From NCBI GenBank assembly GCA_002432095.1, contig DJFQ01000078.1:10277-18220 (forward strand): a stretch of DNA of 7,944 nucleotides, written 5' to 3'. Shown piece by piece: positions 1 through 5,916 of the stretch. Source of the stretch: Marinagarivorans sp. UBA5868 (GTDB taxonomy: Bacteria > Pseudomonadota > Gammaproteobacteria > Pseudomonadales > Cellvibrionaceae). How positions within the stretch are numbered: the stretch's first letter is position 1; each line of letters opens with the position of its first letter. The notes under the pieces were generated by a model. The model saw nothing but the letters and a program-made list of their open reading frames with translations, was not told where the DNA came from and did not search any database. The position numbers and the translations under genes are program-made.

Positions 1-1
1 C

Positions 2-175
2 CGCTTTTATCTGCCCGCCAGTGCACTGGCGGGCGCCTTGTTGATGAGCTTTGCCTCGGTGGTGAGCAAAGTGATTGTGCCCGGTGTGGTTTTGCCAGTG
101 GGTGTGGTCACCGCCCTGATCGGCATTCCTCTATTTTTAGCGTTGATCCTGTCCCGCCGCGGAGGTATTGCATGA
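2..175 (+). CDS. FecCD-family metal-chelate ABC permease, C-terminal fragment
   Basis: Only the last 57 codons are present; the gene begins before the window. The fragment reads RFYLPASALAG, then a hydrophobic stretch, and ends with LPVGVVTALIGIPLFLALIL and a short basic tail (SRRGGIA). The PVGVVTALIG segment followed by a final membrane helix and a basic end is the usual C-terminus of FecCD/BtuC-type inner-membrane permeases, which import ferric siderophores, haem or cobalamin. The stop codon overlaps the start of the following ATPase gene by 4 bp (ATGA), so the two are translationally coupled and almost certainly form one importer. The periplasmic binding protein is presumably upstream. The substrate cannot be told from this fragment. 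Family assignment is fairly firm and rests on the motif and the neighbour. Confidence 0.82.
   Translation, partial: RFYLPASALAGALLMSFASVVSKVIVPGVVLPVGVVTALIGIPLFLALILSRRGGIA
13..34. repeat. Perfect 22-bp palindrome inside the permease gene
   Basis: The left half GCCCGCCAGTG is followed directly by its exact reverse complement CACTGGCGGGC, with no spacer; the centre lies between bases 23 and 24 and the next pair out (12/35) mismatches. It encodes the residues around PASALAG. On single-stranded DNA or RNA it could form a very GC-rich hairpin. Whether it has a function is unknown. Confidence 0.9.
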
Positions 176-1083
176 CCAGTCCCGGTCTGATTCTCGAAGG
201 GTTAAGCGTGGCCTACGGCAAGCGACGTGTGCTGCACGATTTGCACATGGAGCCGGTTGCGCCGGGCAGTTTGGTGGCACTGCTGGGCGCCAATGCAGTG
301 GGCAAATCGACGCTGCTGAAATCGCTGGCCGGTCTTCAAAACGCCAGCGGCAAGGCATGGCTGAATAGTTTTGAGCTGCTCGGCATGTCCGGCGCCGAGC
401 GTGTGCAAACCGTCGGTTATCTGCCTCAATCATTGCCGCAAAGCACCAGCTTGCTGGTGTGGGAAGCGCTGTGTAGCGGCTATCGTGCGCTGCGCCCCGA
501 CCTGACCAGCGCAGTAGTGGAGCGGGATATCCAGGCGGTACTCGAGCAATTGGATATTCTCGATCTTGCCCTGCGCCCACTCAGCACCCTGTCCGGCGGA
601 CAGCGGCAAATGGTGGGGCTTGCTCAAGTTCTGGTGCGGCGACCGCAGTTGATGCTGTTGGACGAACCAACATCGGCATTGGATATGCGCTGGCAGCTAC
701 GGGTGCTGCAACTGCTGCACGAGGTATGTCGAGCAACCGGCGCCATCGCGGTGATCGCCATTCACGATATCAATCTCGCCCTGCGGTTCTGCGATTGGAT
801 CGCGGTGCTCGGCCAGGGCCGCATGCTTGCCGCCGGCCCCTCGCGGGAAACCATTTCCAGCGAGCTTCTGCGCGAAGCATTCGCCATAGATGCACGGGTG
901 GAGAACTGCAGCCTCGGCTGGCCCATGGTGATTACCGATGGAGCACAGACCCTGGCCAAATCCCAGGCGGATCACGCGGACTCCAATTTGCGCAAACACT
1001 CCCTCCCTGGGGAAAAAACCGCGACACCAAATCTCGCCAACCGCGAAGCGGGAAAACGCCACGAAGCCGTTACGGAAAGCTAA
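172..1083 (+). CDS. FecE-like ABC transporter ATPase (iron chelate/cobalamin type)
   Basis: This is the cytoplasmic ATPase that powers the adjacent FecCD permease. All nucleotide-binding elements are visible: Walker A GANAVGKST (residues 39-47), Q-loop Gln in YLPQS (about 86), signature LSGGQRQ (140-146), Walker B LMLLDEP (160-166), D-loop SALD (168-171) and the switch His in AIHD (198). The start is well supported by GGAGG at 161-165, 6 bp upstream and inside the permease gene, and by the ATGA overlap. FecE/BtuD/HmuV-type ATPases are usually about 255 residues. This one is 303 because a hydrophilic tail of about 45-50 residues follows GWPMVI near residue 254; no motif is recognisable in it. 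The likely substrate is a ferric siderophore, haem or cobalamin, but the sequence does not distinguish them. Confidence 0.9.
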   Translation: MTSPGLILEGLSVAYGKRRVLHDLHMEPVAPGSLVALLGANAVGKSTLLKSLAGLQNASGKAWLNSFELLGMSGAERVQTVGYLPQSLPQSTSLLVWEALCSGYRALRPDLTSAVVERDIQAVLEQLDILDLALRPLSTLSGGQRQMVGLAQVLVRRPQLMLLDEPTSALDMRWQLRVLQLLHEVCRATGAIAVIAIHDINLALRFCDWIAVLGQGRMLAAGPSRETISSELLREAFAIDARVENCSLGWPMVITDGAQTLAKSQADHADSNLRKHSLPGEKTATPNLANREAGKRHEAVTES

Positions 1084-1110
1084 CAAGCGTCAGCGGCACC
1101 CGCATTTTCA

Positions 1111-1141
1111 AACTGCGACACCGGCGTGCGCCGGTGCAGTT
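1111..1141 (+). terminator. GC-rich hairpin after the ATPase gene, possible terminator
   Basis: CACCGGC (1119-1125), loop GTGC and GCCGGTG (1130-1136) form a 7-bp GC-rich stem. It is extended, after a 3-nt bulge, by AACTG (1111-1115) pairing with CAGTT (1137-1141). It lies 27 bp after the ATPase stop codon and before the next gene, which suits a transcript end. It is not followed by a T-run, so it is not a standard intrinsic terminator and may instead protect a 3' end. Confidence 0.45.
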
Positions 1142-1270
1142 ATGTTCTCAGTACGCTATCATCCGGCGCCCGTTGTTGAATCACGCGCTACAATTTGTGC
1201 AGACATCTAAGCGTTTCCGCAACTTGCGTCCGCAAATTGCCAAACAACCCTACCCCCTGTGAGACCATCT

Positions 1271-2365
1271 GTGAATTCACTATTTAATGACAGCACCGTC
1301 GCTCGCGTCCTGCTGGTTTTGGTGTTGGTTGCCGGTGTGTTTTTCTTCAGCGGCTTTGCCGTGCCAGTGCTGGCGGCATTGATCATTTGTTTTGCCAGCT
1401 GGCCGCTGTACCAGAGCCTGTTTGAAGCCTGTGGTTACCGCAAAATATTGGCGGCGAGCATAGCGGTCGGGTTGATTCTCCTCTGCCTCATCATTCCTAT
1501 CTCCATCGCCATCGCTTACGCCTTTCAGGAAGTCAGCAATTGGATTCACTGGTTCCACGCCGCCAACCAGCACGGCATACCTGCGCCGCAGTGGTTGGTC
1601 GCGTTGCCCGGCGGCGGCGATTGGCTGGCGGAGAAGTGGAATCTCTATCTGAATGAGCCCCACGCGCCCTCGTATGTCATCAGCCTGGTGAGCGGTAAAA
1701 ACATCGGTGGTATTTCCAAATGGGTGTGGTCGCTGAGCAGCAGCGTCGCCAGTCTTTTATTGACCCTGCTATTTATGCTGATCACCTTGTTTTTCCTCTA
1801 TAAGGACGGTCAGTCGGTAGCGGGCCAGGTGGACCGCTTGGGCGAACGTATTCTGCCGATTCGCTGGCGACGGTTTTCGCGAGTGGTACCGGCAACGGTG
1901 AGTTCCACCGTCATTGGCATGGGCCTTATCGCGATCGGTGAAGGTGTGGTGCTCGGCATTGCCTACTGGATAGCCGGTGTCCCATCGCCAGTAGCATTTG
2001 GTGTTCTCACCGGTTTTATGGCGCTGATTCCGGGCGGTGCGCCTTTGAGTTTTACGCTTATTTCCTTATATCTGGTGGGCACCGGCAATACATCGGCGGG
2101 CATAGGATTATTTATTTGGGGCAGTGTGGAGCTATTTATCGTCGATAAAACACTGCGGCCAAGACTGGTGGGCGGGCCAATCAAACTACCGTTTCTACCC
2201 ACTTTTTTTGGTTTGATCGGCGGTGTAAAAACCATGGGACTGGTGGGCTTGTTTATCGGGCCGGTGCTTATGGCGTTGCTGGTTGCCATGTGGCGGGAGT
2301 GGCTGCACGACACCTCCGAGGTTGTCGTCAAATCACCGGATTTGAATCCGCCGGACGTGAAATGA
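1271..2365 (+). CDS. AI-2E/PerM family transporter (YdiK-like)
   Basis: This is a polytopic inner-membrane protein. Hydrophobic segments lie at about residues 10-44 (probably two helices), 59-85, 159-177, 213-238, 242-256, 259-272, 277-291 and 308-341, with a soluble loop at about 90-155, as in the AI-2E/PerM (UPF0118) family. Family-like motifs include DKTLRP (292-297) and GLVGLFIGP near 323-331. The length of 364 is close to E. coli YdiK (370). The family is a putative efflux or exchange transporter: one member (TqsA) has been linked to autoinducer-2 export and others to Na+/H+ exchange, so the substrate here is unknown. The start is uncertain. GTG 1271 has GAGA at 1261-1264, 6 bp upstream; an in-frame GTG at 1259 would add four residues but lacks a ribosome site. 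A TACAAT (1189-1194) could be a -10 box but has no convincing -35. The gene is transcribed toward the LysR gene. Confidence 0.85.
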   Translation: MNSLFNDSTVARVLLVLVLVAGVFFFSGFAVPVLAALIICFASWPLYQSLFEACGYRKILAASIAVGLILLCLIIPISIAIAYAFQEVSNWIHWFHAANQHGIPAPQWLVALPGGGDWLAEKWNLYLNEPHAPSYVISLVSGKNIGGISKWVWSLSSSVASLLLTLLFMLITLFFLYKDGQSVAGQVDRLGERILPIRWRRFSRVVPATVSSTVIGMGLIAIGEGVVLGIAYWIAGVPSPVAFGVLTGFMALIPGGAPLSFTLISLYLVGTGNTSAGIGLFIWGSVELFIVDKTLRPRLVGGPIKLPFLPTFFGLIGGVKTMGLVGLFIGPVLMALLVAMWREWLHDTSEVVVKSPDLNPPDVK

Positions 2366-2388
2366 ATTCCCTTACGTGATTGCCGTAA

Positions 2389-3273
2389 TCAATCTGTGGA
2401 TCGCTCGCGTTTTGCCTGCTCCACAATATCCAGAAAAGCGCTGATTAGCCGGGATTTAAGGCGCTCTCGCAAACAAATGACGTGGGCGTAGGTTGCCGCA
2501 TCAAAATCGACAATGGGGAGGCGGCGCAGCCGTGGATCGGGGATAAATGCCACATCCGACACGACACCTAATCCAATGCCCTGAGCAACCGCTTCGCGAA
2601 TCGATTCACGACTGCCGATTTCCATAACCGGCCGAACGCTTACACCGGCCATTTTTAGCGCGCGATCAAACACGGTGCGCGTAGTGGAGCCCACTTCCCG
2701 AACCACCATCGCCTGGCCTTCAAGATCGCGGAGGGTGAGTTGCGCACGCCGCGCCAAAGGGTGCTCCGCATGGGCAAAGACTAATAACTGTTGCCGACGA
2801 TAGGGAATGCTCACGATGCGAGGGTCATCCACCTTTTGCACCAGAAGACCAATATCCGCCTGATAGTTGCTAATTAAATCGATAACCTCGGTGGAATCAC
2901 CCACACTCATGGACACGCGAATGCGCGGATTGCGTTGATGAAATAAGGATAGCAAGTGCATCACGTTGTAAGGACCGACCGCGCCGACGCGCAAATGCCC
3001 CACCATTAGCCCTTTGGCCTCCAGCAATAATTTGCGCGACTCGCTCTCCAGCTCAAACAGCCGGTTGGTGATATCGAGTAAATGATTACCCAATTCAGTC
3101 AATTCCACCCGTCGGCCTCGCTGTACAAACAATTCCACCCCGAATTCCGATTCCAGTGCATGAATATGGTTGGAGATCGTCGGCTGACTCACATTTAAAA
3201 AACGCGCACCGGCGGACATGCCCCCATGCCGCGCTGTGGCGTGGAATGCTCTCAAAAGCGTAATCAGATTCAT
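2389..3273 (-). CDS. LysR-type regulator, likely of the phosphonate-type operon
   Basis: A 294-residue protein with LysR-family architecture. The N-terminal winged helix-turn-helix spans about residues 2-60, with the recognition region around NVSQPTISNHIHALE (27-41) and ELFVQRGRRVELTELG (47-62). A linker helix lies at about 63-90, and a substrate-binding-type effector domain runs from about 92 to 290 (GHLRVGAVGPYNVMHLL; GIGLGVVSD near 232-240). The overall sequence resembles LysR regulators found next to aminoethylphosphonate genes; this is recognition by eye, not a search. It is divergent from the HAD-phnDCE operon with 130 bp between start codons, the usual arrangement for a LysR activator and its target. 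The ATG at 3273 has GGATG a few bases upstream; another ATG at 3280 is in a different frame. A weak promoter, TTCATC (3321-3316), 17 bp, TATTTA (3298-3293), overlaps the dyad region and would fit autoregulation. The effector is unknown. Confidence 0.88.
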   Translation of the reverse strand: MNLITLLRAFHATARHGGMSAGARFLNVSQPTISNHIHALESEFGVELFVQRGRRVELTELGNHLLDITNRLFELESESRKLLLEAKGLMVGHLRVGAVGPYNVMHLLSLFHQRNPRIRVSMSVGDSTEVIDLISNYQADIGLLVQKVDDPRIVSIPYRRQQLLVFAHAEHPLARRAQLTLRDLEGQAMVVREVGSTTRTVFDRALKMAGVSVRPVMEIGSRESIREAVAQGIGLGVVSDVAFIPDPRLRRLPIVDFDAATYAHVICLRERLKSRLISAFLDIVEQAKRERSTD

Positions 3274-3307
3274 CGATCATCCATTCAAAAAATAAATAGA
3301 GCCCAAA

Positions 3308-3340
3308 GAATATTCGATGAATTTTTCATTTAGATGAAAC
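3308..3340. promoter_or_regulatory. Overlapping dyads between divergent LysR and HAD-phnDCE genes, candidate operator
   Basis: Several inverted repeats overlap here: GAATATTC (3308-3315); ATTC-GAT-GAAT (3312-3322); ATGAA-TTT-TTCAT (3317-3329); and TTCAT-TTAG-ATGAA (3325-3338). The half-site GATGAA occurs twice, at 3316-3321 and 3333-3338. LysR regulators bind dyads of roughly T-N11-A type in divergent promoter regions, so this is the most likely operator. A TATCCT at 3351-3356 could be the -10 box of the rightward promoter; with no good -35 it would need activation. The assignment of function is inference. Confidence 0.5.
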
Positions 3341-3403
3341 ATCCCTGCCCTATCCTGCGTTTCGTAACTCACACCTAAGCAGGACCGGGAGATAAATACA
3401 TCA

Positions 3404-4096
3404 ATGCCTTTGTCAGCAATTTCCCGCAAGTCTTGCGATTGTGTAGCGTTCGATTTGGACGGAACTTTATTGGATACCCGCCGCGACATGGTTGACGCCG
3501 TCAACCGGTTTCTAAAGCACCTGGGTCGGCCGAGAGTGTCGGCACACGCTCTTGCCAACAGTATCCATCACGGTATGCCGGCAATGCTCAGTTGCGGTTT
3601 GACACTCACAGGAGAAACACCAGCGGCTGAAGCATTTGAAGAAATGGTGAAAGATTTCTTGAGCGACTACCAGCAGCATTCAGCTGTGCACACGAAGCCT
3701 TATGACGATACTCGCGAGTTGCTTCAGCAGCTTACCGAGAGCGGATTTTTATTGGCGGTCTGCACCAATAAATCCGTGGCGATTACTGAGCAATTATTGG
3801 AGCACTTTGATTTAAGGCATTTTTTTAAAGTGGTTGTGGGCGGTGATTCGCTACCGGCACGTAAACCCGATCCATTACCTCTGCGCTGGATTGCGCGCGA
3901 ACTGAACACCTTACCTTCACGGGTACTGCTGGTGGGCGACAGCATAATTGATGCGGAATGCGCGCAGGCCGCCGGAGCTCGACTGATCGTGATGGAGCAT
4001 GGTTATGGCGCTGCTGACGTGACGAGTGGCGGCGTGCGCATGGCCAATTTTTCCACCTTACGCGCTCAGACGCCTGTCGGACTTCACGAACAGTAA
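3404..4096 (+). CDS. HAD-superfamily phosphatase, phosphoglycolate phosphatase (Gph)-like
   Basis: A 230-residue cytoplasmic hydrolase with all four HAD motifs: motif I FDLDGTLLDT (nucleophile Asp17, acid/base Asp19), motif II Thr121 in VCTNKS, motif III Lys154 in RKPDP, and motif IV GDSIID (Asp179, Asp183). The helical cap lies between about residues 25 and 100. The segment IHHGMPAML resembles the cap segment of Gph enzymes. The cap lacks the Schiff-base lysine and the DWAGTT motif I typical of phosphonoacetaldehyde hydrolase (PhnX), so this should be a phosphate-ester phosphatase rather than a phosphonatase. It is the first gene of the operon ahead of phnDCE (39 bp gap). It may release phosphate from the imported compound or from a metabolite of it; the substrate is inferred only from context. 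GGGAG at 3387-3391 is 12 bp from the ATG, longer than ideal. Confidence 0.85.
   Translation: MPLSAISRKSCDCVAFDLDGTLLDTRRDMVDAVNRFLKHLGRPRVSAHALANSIHHGMPAMLSCGLTLTGETPAAEAFEEMVKDFLSDYQQHSAVHTKPYDDTRELLQQLTESGFLLAVCTNKSVAITEQLLEHFDLRHFFKVVVGGDSLPARKPDPLPLRWIARELNTLPSRVLLVGDSIIDAECAQAAGARLIVMEHGYGAADVTSGGVRMANFSTLRAQTPVGLHEQ
3490..3506. repeat. 17-bp palindrome near the 5' end of the HAD gene
   Basis: GGTTGACG, centre base C (3498), CGTCAACC: a perfect dyad with 8-bp arms, about 87 bp inside the coding sequence. It encodes part of VDAVN. It could be an internal operator for a dimeric regulator, or chance. Confidence 0.6.
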
Positions 4097-4135
4097 CGTC
4101 GACATGCTGCGTTTAATCGATATAGCAGGTACAAC

Positions 4136-5077
4136 ATGAACCCATTATTTCATTTCAAAATGCTGTTCGCAGCATCTCTTTGGATATTCCTGTTTTGCTC
4201 ACCGCCGTTGACGGCGGAACAAGCTGACGGCAGCGCAGAGCGACCATTACGCGTTATTTTGATTCCCGCAGACGGCGGCACGGAATCCGGTACCCGCGCA
4301 GACTTTGAACCTTTATTTAACGCGGTTTCCCGCTCAACCGGGCTGCATTTCAACTTGCGCGTCGGGCAGAGTTACAGCGCGGTGATCGAGGCGATCAGCA
4401 GTAATTTGGTGGATATTGCATGGTTTGGCCCGGTGGCTTACGTGCAAGCGCGAGAGCGCGGCGCGGCACAACTGCTGGCGGTATCTGTCAGTAACCATAA
4501 CTCGGTGTACTACGCCGGAATATTTGTCGCAAAAGATTCGCCGATCAAAACGCTGATGGATCTAAAAGGTCGCCGTGTCGCTTTCGGCGATATTAATTCA
4601 GCTTCGAGTTTCACCTATCAAGTCGCGATGATGTTGGAAGCGGGAATAAAACCAGCGCAAGAGCTTGGCGAAATACACTTCACCGGCAGTCATGCCAACA
4701 GCATTATGGCGCTTGCTGAAGGATTGGTTGACGCCGCGTGCCTGAGCTTTGAGTCCTATCAAAAAGCGGCGAACCAAGGTGCTATAAACCCGCAGCAATT
4801 TCGCGTACTGGCCAAGAGTGAGCCAATCCCAAATCCGCCAATTGCGATGAATACCCGTCTGAGCGAGGATTTAAAACAGCAACTCCGCAAAGCCTTCCAT
4901 ACGGTTCATCTCACACCGGAGATTACGCCGCAAATGATCCGCGGCTACGGTGGCAAACAAGTGGAACGTTATGATGCGGAATTTCCGGAGGACCAGTTTT
5001 CGACTGCTGCATCCAAACTGGACAAGGTGAGTGACCAATTAAAAGCGGACATGCTGCGCAAAGCGGGTGTGCGATGA
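4136..5077 (+). CDS. phnD: PhnD-like periplasmic phosphonate/phosphite-type binding protein
   Basis: A 313-residue solute-binding protein of the phosphonate-binding family, feeding the PhnC/PhnE importer encoded just downstream. It has a Sec signal peptide: hydrophobic core at about residues 9-22, with likely cleavage after LTA (27). Cys21 is not in a lipobox, so it is probably a free periplasmic protein. Family motifs are VDIAWFGPVAYVQA (92-105), the anion-binding loop DINSASS (152-158) and HANS (186-189). Compared from memory with E. coli PhnD, Tyr80, Tyr125, Ser155, His186 and Glu206 match ligand-contacting positions (Tyr47, Tyr93, Ser127, His157, Glu177), whereas Thr128 becomes Ala156 and Asp205 becomes Pro. 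The ligand may therefore differ from aminoethylphosphonate. AGG at 4127-4129, 6 bp before the ATG, supports this start. Its stop codon overlaps the phnC start by 4 bp. Confidence 0.9.
   Translation: MNPLFHFKMLFAASLWIFLFCSPPLTAEQADGSAERPLRVILIPADGGTESGTRADFEPLFNAVSRSTGLHFNLRVGQSYSAVIEAISSNLVDIAWFGPVAYVQARERGAAQLLAVSVSNHNSVYYAGIFVAKDSPIKTLMDLKGRRVAFGDINSASSFTYQVAMMLEAGIKPAQELGEIHFTGSHANSIMALAEGLVDAACLSFESYQKAANQGAINPQQFRVLAKSEPIPNPPIAMNTRLSEDLKQQLRKAFHTVHLTPEITPQMIRGYGGKQVERYDAEFPEDQFSTAASKLDKVSDQLKADMLRKAGVR
4202..4217. repeat. GC-rich hairpin in the signal-peptide region of phnD
   Basis: CCGCCGT (4202-4208), spacer TG and ACGGCGG (4211-4217) form a perfect dyad, about 67 bp after the start codon, where the end of the signal peptide (PPLTAE) is encoded. 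In mRNA it would give a stable 6-bp stem with a TTGA loop. Its role is unknown; it could be a by-product of codon choice. Confidence 0.6.
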
Positions 5078-5916
5078 GTTTGCACTCACGGTCAGAAAAT
5101 CAGCACATGATTGAATTTACCCAAATCAGCCAACGCTATGCAGACGGCACGGAAGCGTTAAAGCATATTAATCTTTCCATAAGATCTGGCGAATTTTGTG
5201 TGGTGTTGGGGCCTTCAGGAGCAGGCAAATCGACTTTATTGCGGATGCTAAATGGTTTGGCCGTTCCCTGCAGTGGGCAAATCAAAATCAACGGTTTACA
5301 CCTGAATCGCAAAAATTTGCGGGATATTCAGCGGCAGATTGCCATGATTCACCAATCCTTTAATCTCGTCCCGCGTATGACCGTGCTGAATAATGTACTG
5401 TCGGGAATGCTGACCAGCATGTCGACCGCAAAAGCTCTGCTTGGGTTATATCCTAACTCCAGCCGTCGCAGGGCGTGCGAATTAATTGGTCGGGTGGGCT
5501 TAACAGAAGAGCATATTTATCGTCGAGCAGATGAGTTGTCTGGCGGACAACAACAACGAGTGGGAATCGCTCGCGCCTTTATGAACTACCCCAAATTGGT
5601 GCTTGCCGATGAGCCTGTGGCAAGTCTTGATCCGAATATCAGCCATGCAATTCTCGCGTTGCTAAAGGACGCTTCCCGCGAACAAAAATCCACCGTGTTG
5701 TGCAGCCTGCATCAAATTGATCTCGCCCGCGAGTTTGCCGATCGCATTATCGGCATGCGGGATGGGCGTATTGTGTTTGATGGCAAACCGGAGGCACTCA
5801 GCGACACCGTGCTAACGGCTATCTATAGCACAACCTTTTATTCAAAAAATGCCACACGCCAAGTCGACGGCAAGTGTAATTCCCGCATGGCATTGCGCAC
5901 CATGGAGACGTCATGA
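5074..5916 (+). CDS. phnC: PhnC-like phosphonate-type ABC transporter ATPase
   Basis: This is the cytoplasmic ATPase of the importer. Visible motifs: Walker A GPSGAGKST (residues 46-54), Q-loop in HQSFNLV (Gln94), signature LSGGQQQR (155-162), Walker B LVLADEP (175-181), D-loop SLDP (184-187) and switch His in LHQID (213). The HQSFNLV and RMTVLNNVLSG stretches are typical of PhnC rather than of other ABC ATPases. The 280 residues slightly exceed E. coli PhnC (262). The extra length is an 11-residue N-terminal lead before Met12 (ATG 5107, in frame) and a basic C-terminal tail from about 258. I keep ATG 5074 because it overlaps the phnD stop (ATGA), a usual coupling arrangement; Met12 fits the family alignment better and remains possible. 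It overlaps phnE by 4 bp in the same way. Confidence 0.93.
   Translation: MSLHSRSENQHMIEFTQISQRYADGTEALKHINLSIRSGEFCVVLGPSGAGKSTLLRMLNGLAVPCSGQIKINGLHLNRKNLRDIQRQIAMIHQSFNLVPRMTVLNNVLSGMLTSMSTAKALLGLYPNSSRRRACELIGRVGLTEEHIYRRADELSGGQQQRVGIARAFMNYPKLVLADEPVASLDPNISHAILALLKDASREQKSTVLCSLHQIDLAREFADRIIGMRDGRIVFDGKPEALSDTVLTAIYSTTFYSKNATRQVDGKCNSRMALRTMETS

Noticed and set aside
137..580. 147-residue minus-strand reading frame opposite the permease/ATPase junction
   Set aside because: It lies antisense to well-supported genes, is rich in Arg, Pro, Ala and Cys, and has no domain.
726..1262. 178-residue plus-strand reading frame overlapping the ATPase gene and the gap after it
   Set aside because: It lies in another frame of a clear ABC ATPase, has a shuffled-looking Arg/Pro-rich composition and no motif.
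1280..1663. Minus-strand reading frame opposite the AI-2E family gene
   Set aside because: It is a mirror of a membrane-protein gene, with no recognisable fold or ribosome site.
1271..2365. Quorum-sensing autoinducer-2 exporter
   Set aside because: The family name alone does not show this function; no autoinducer genes are nearby and family members have varied substrates.
3404..4096. HAD protein as phosphonoacetaldehyde hydrolase (PhnX)
   Set aside because: Motif I is DLDGTLLDT rather than the DWAGTTVD type, and the cap has no Schiff-base lysine segment like that of PhnX.
4136..4230. PhnD as a lipoprotein through Cys21
   Set aside because: The residues before the Cys (FLF) do not make a lipobox; a standard signal-peptidase site after LTA fits better.
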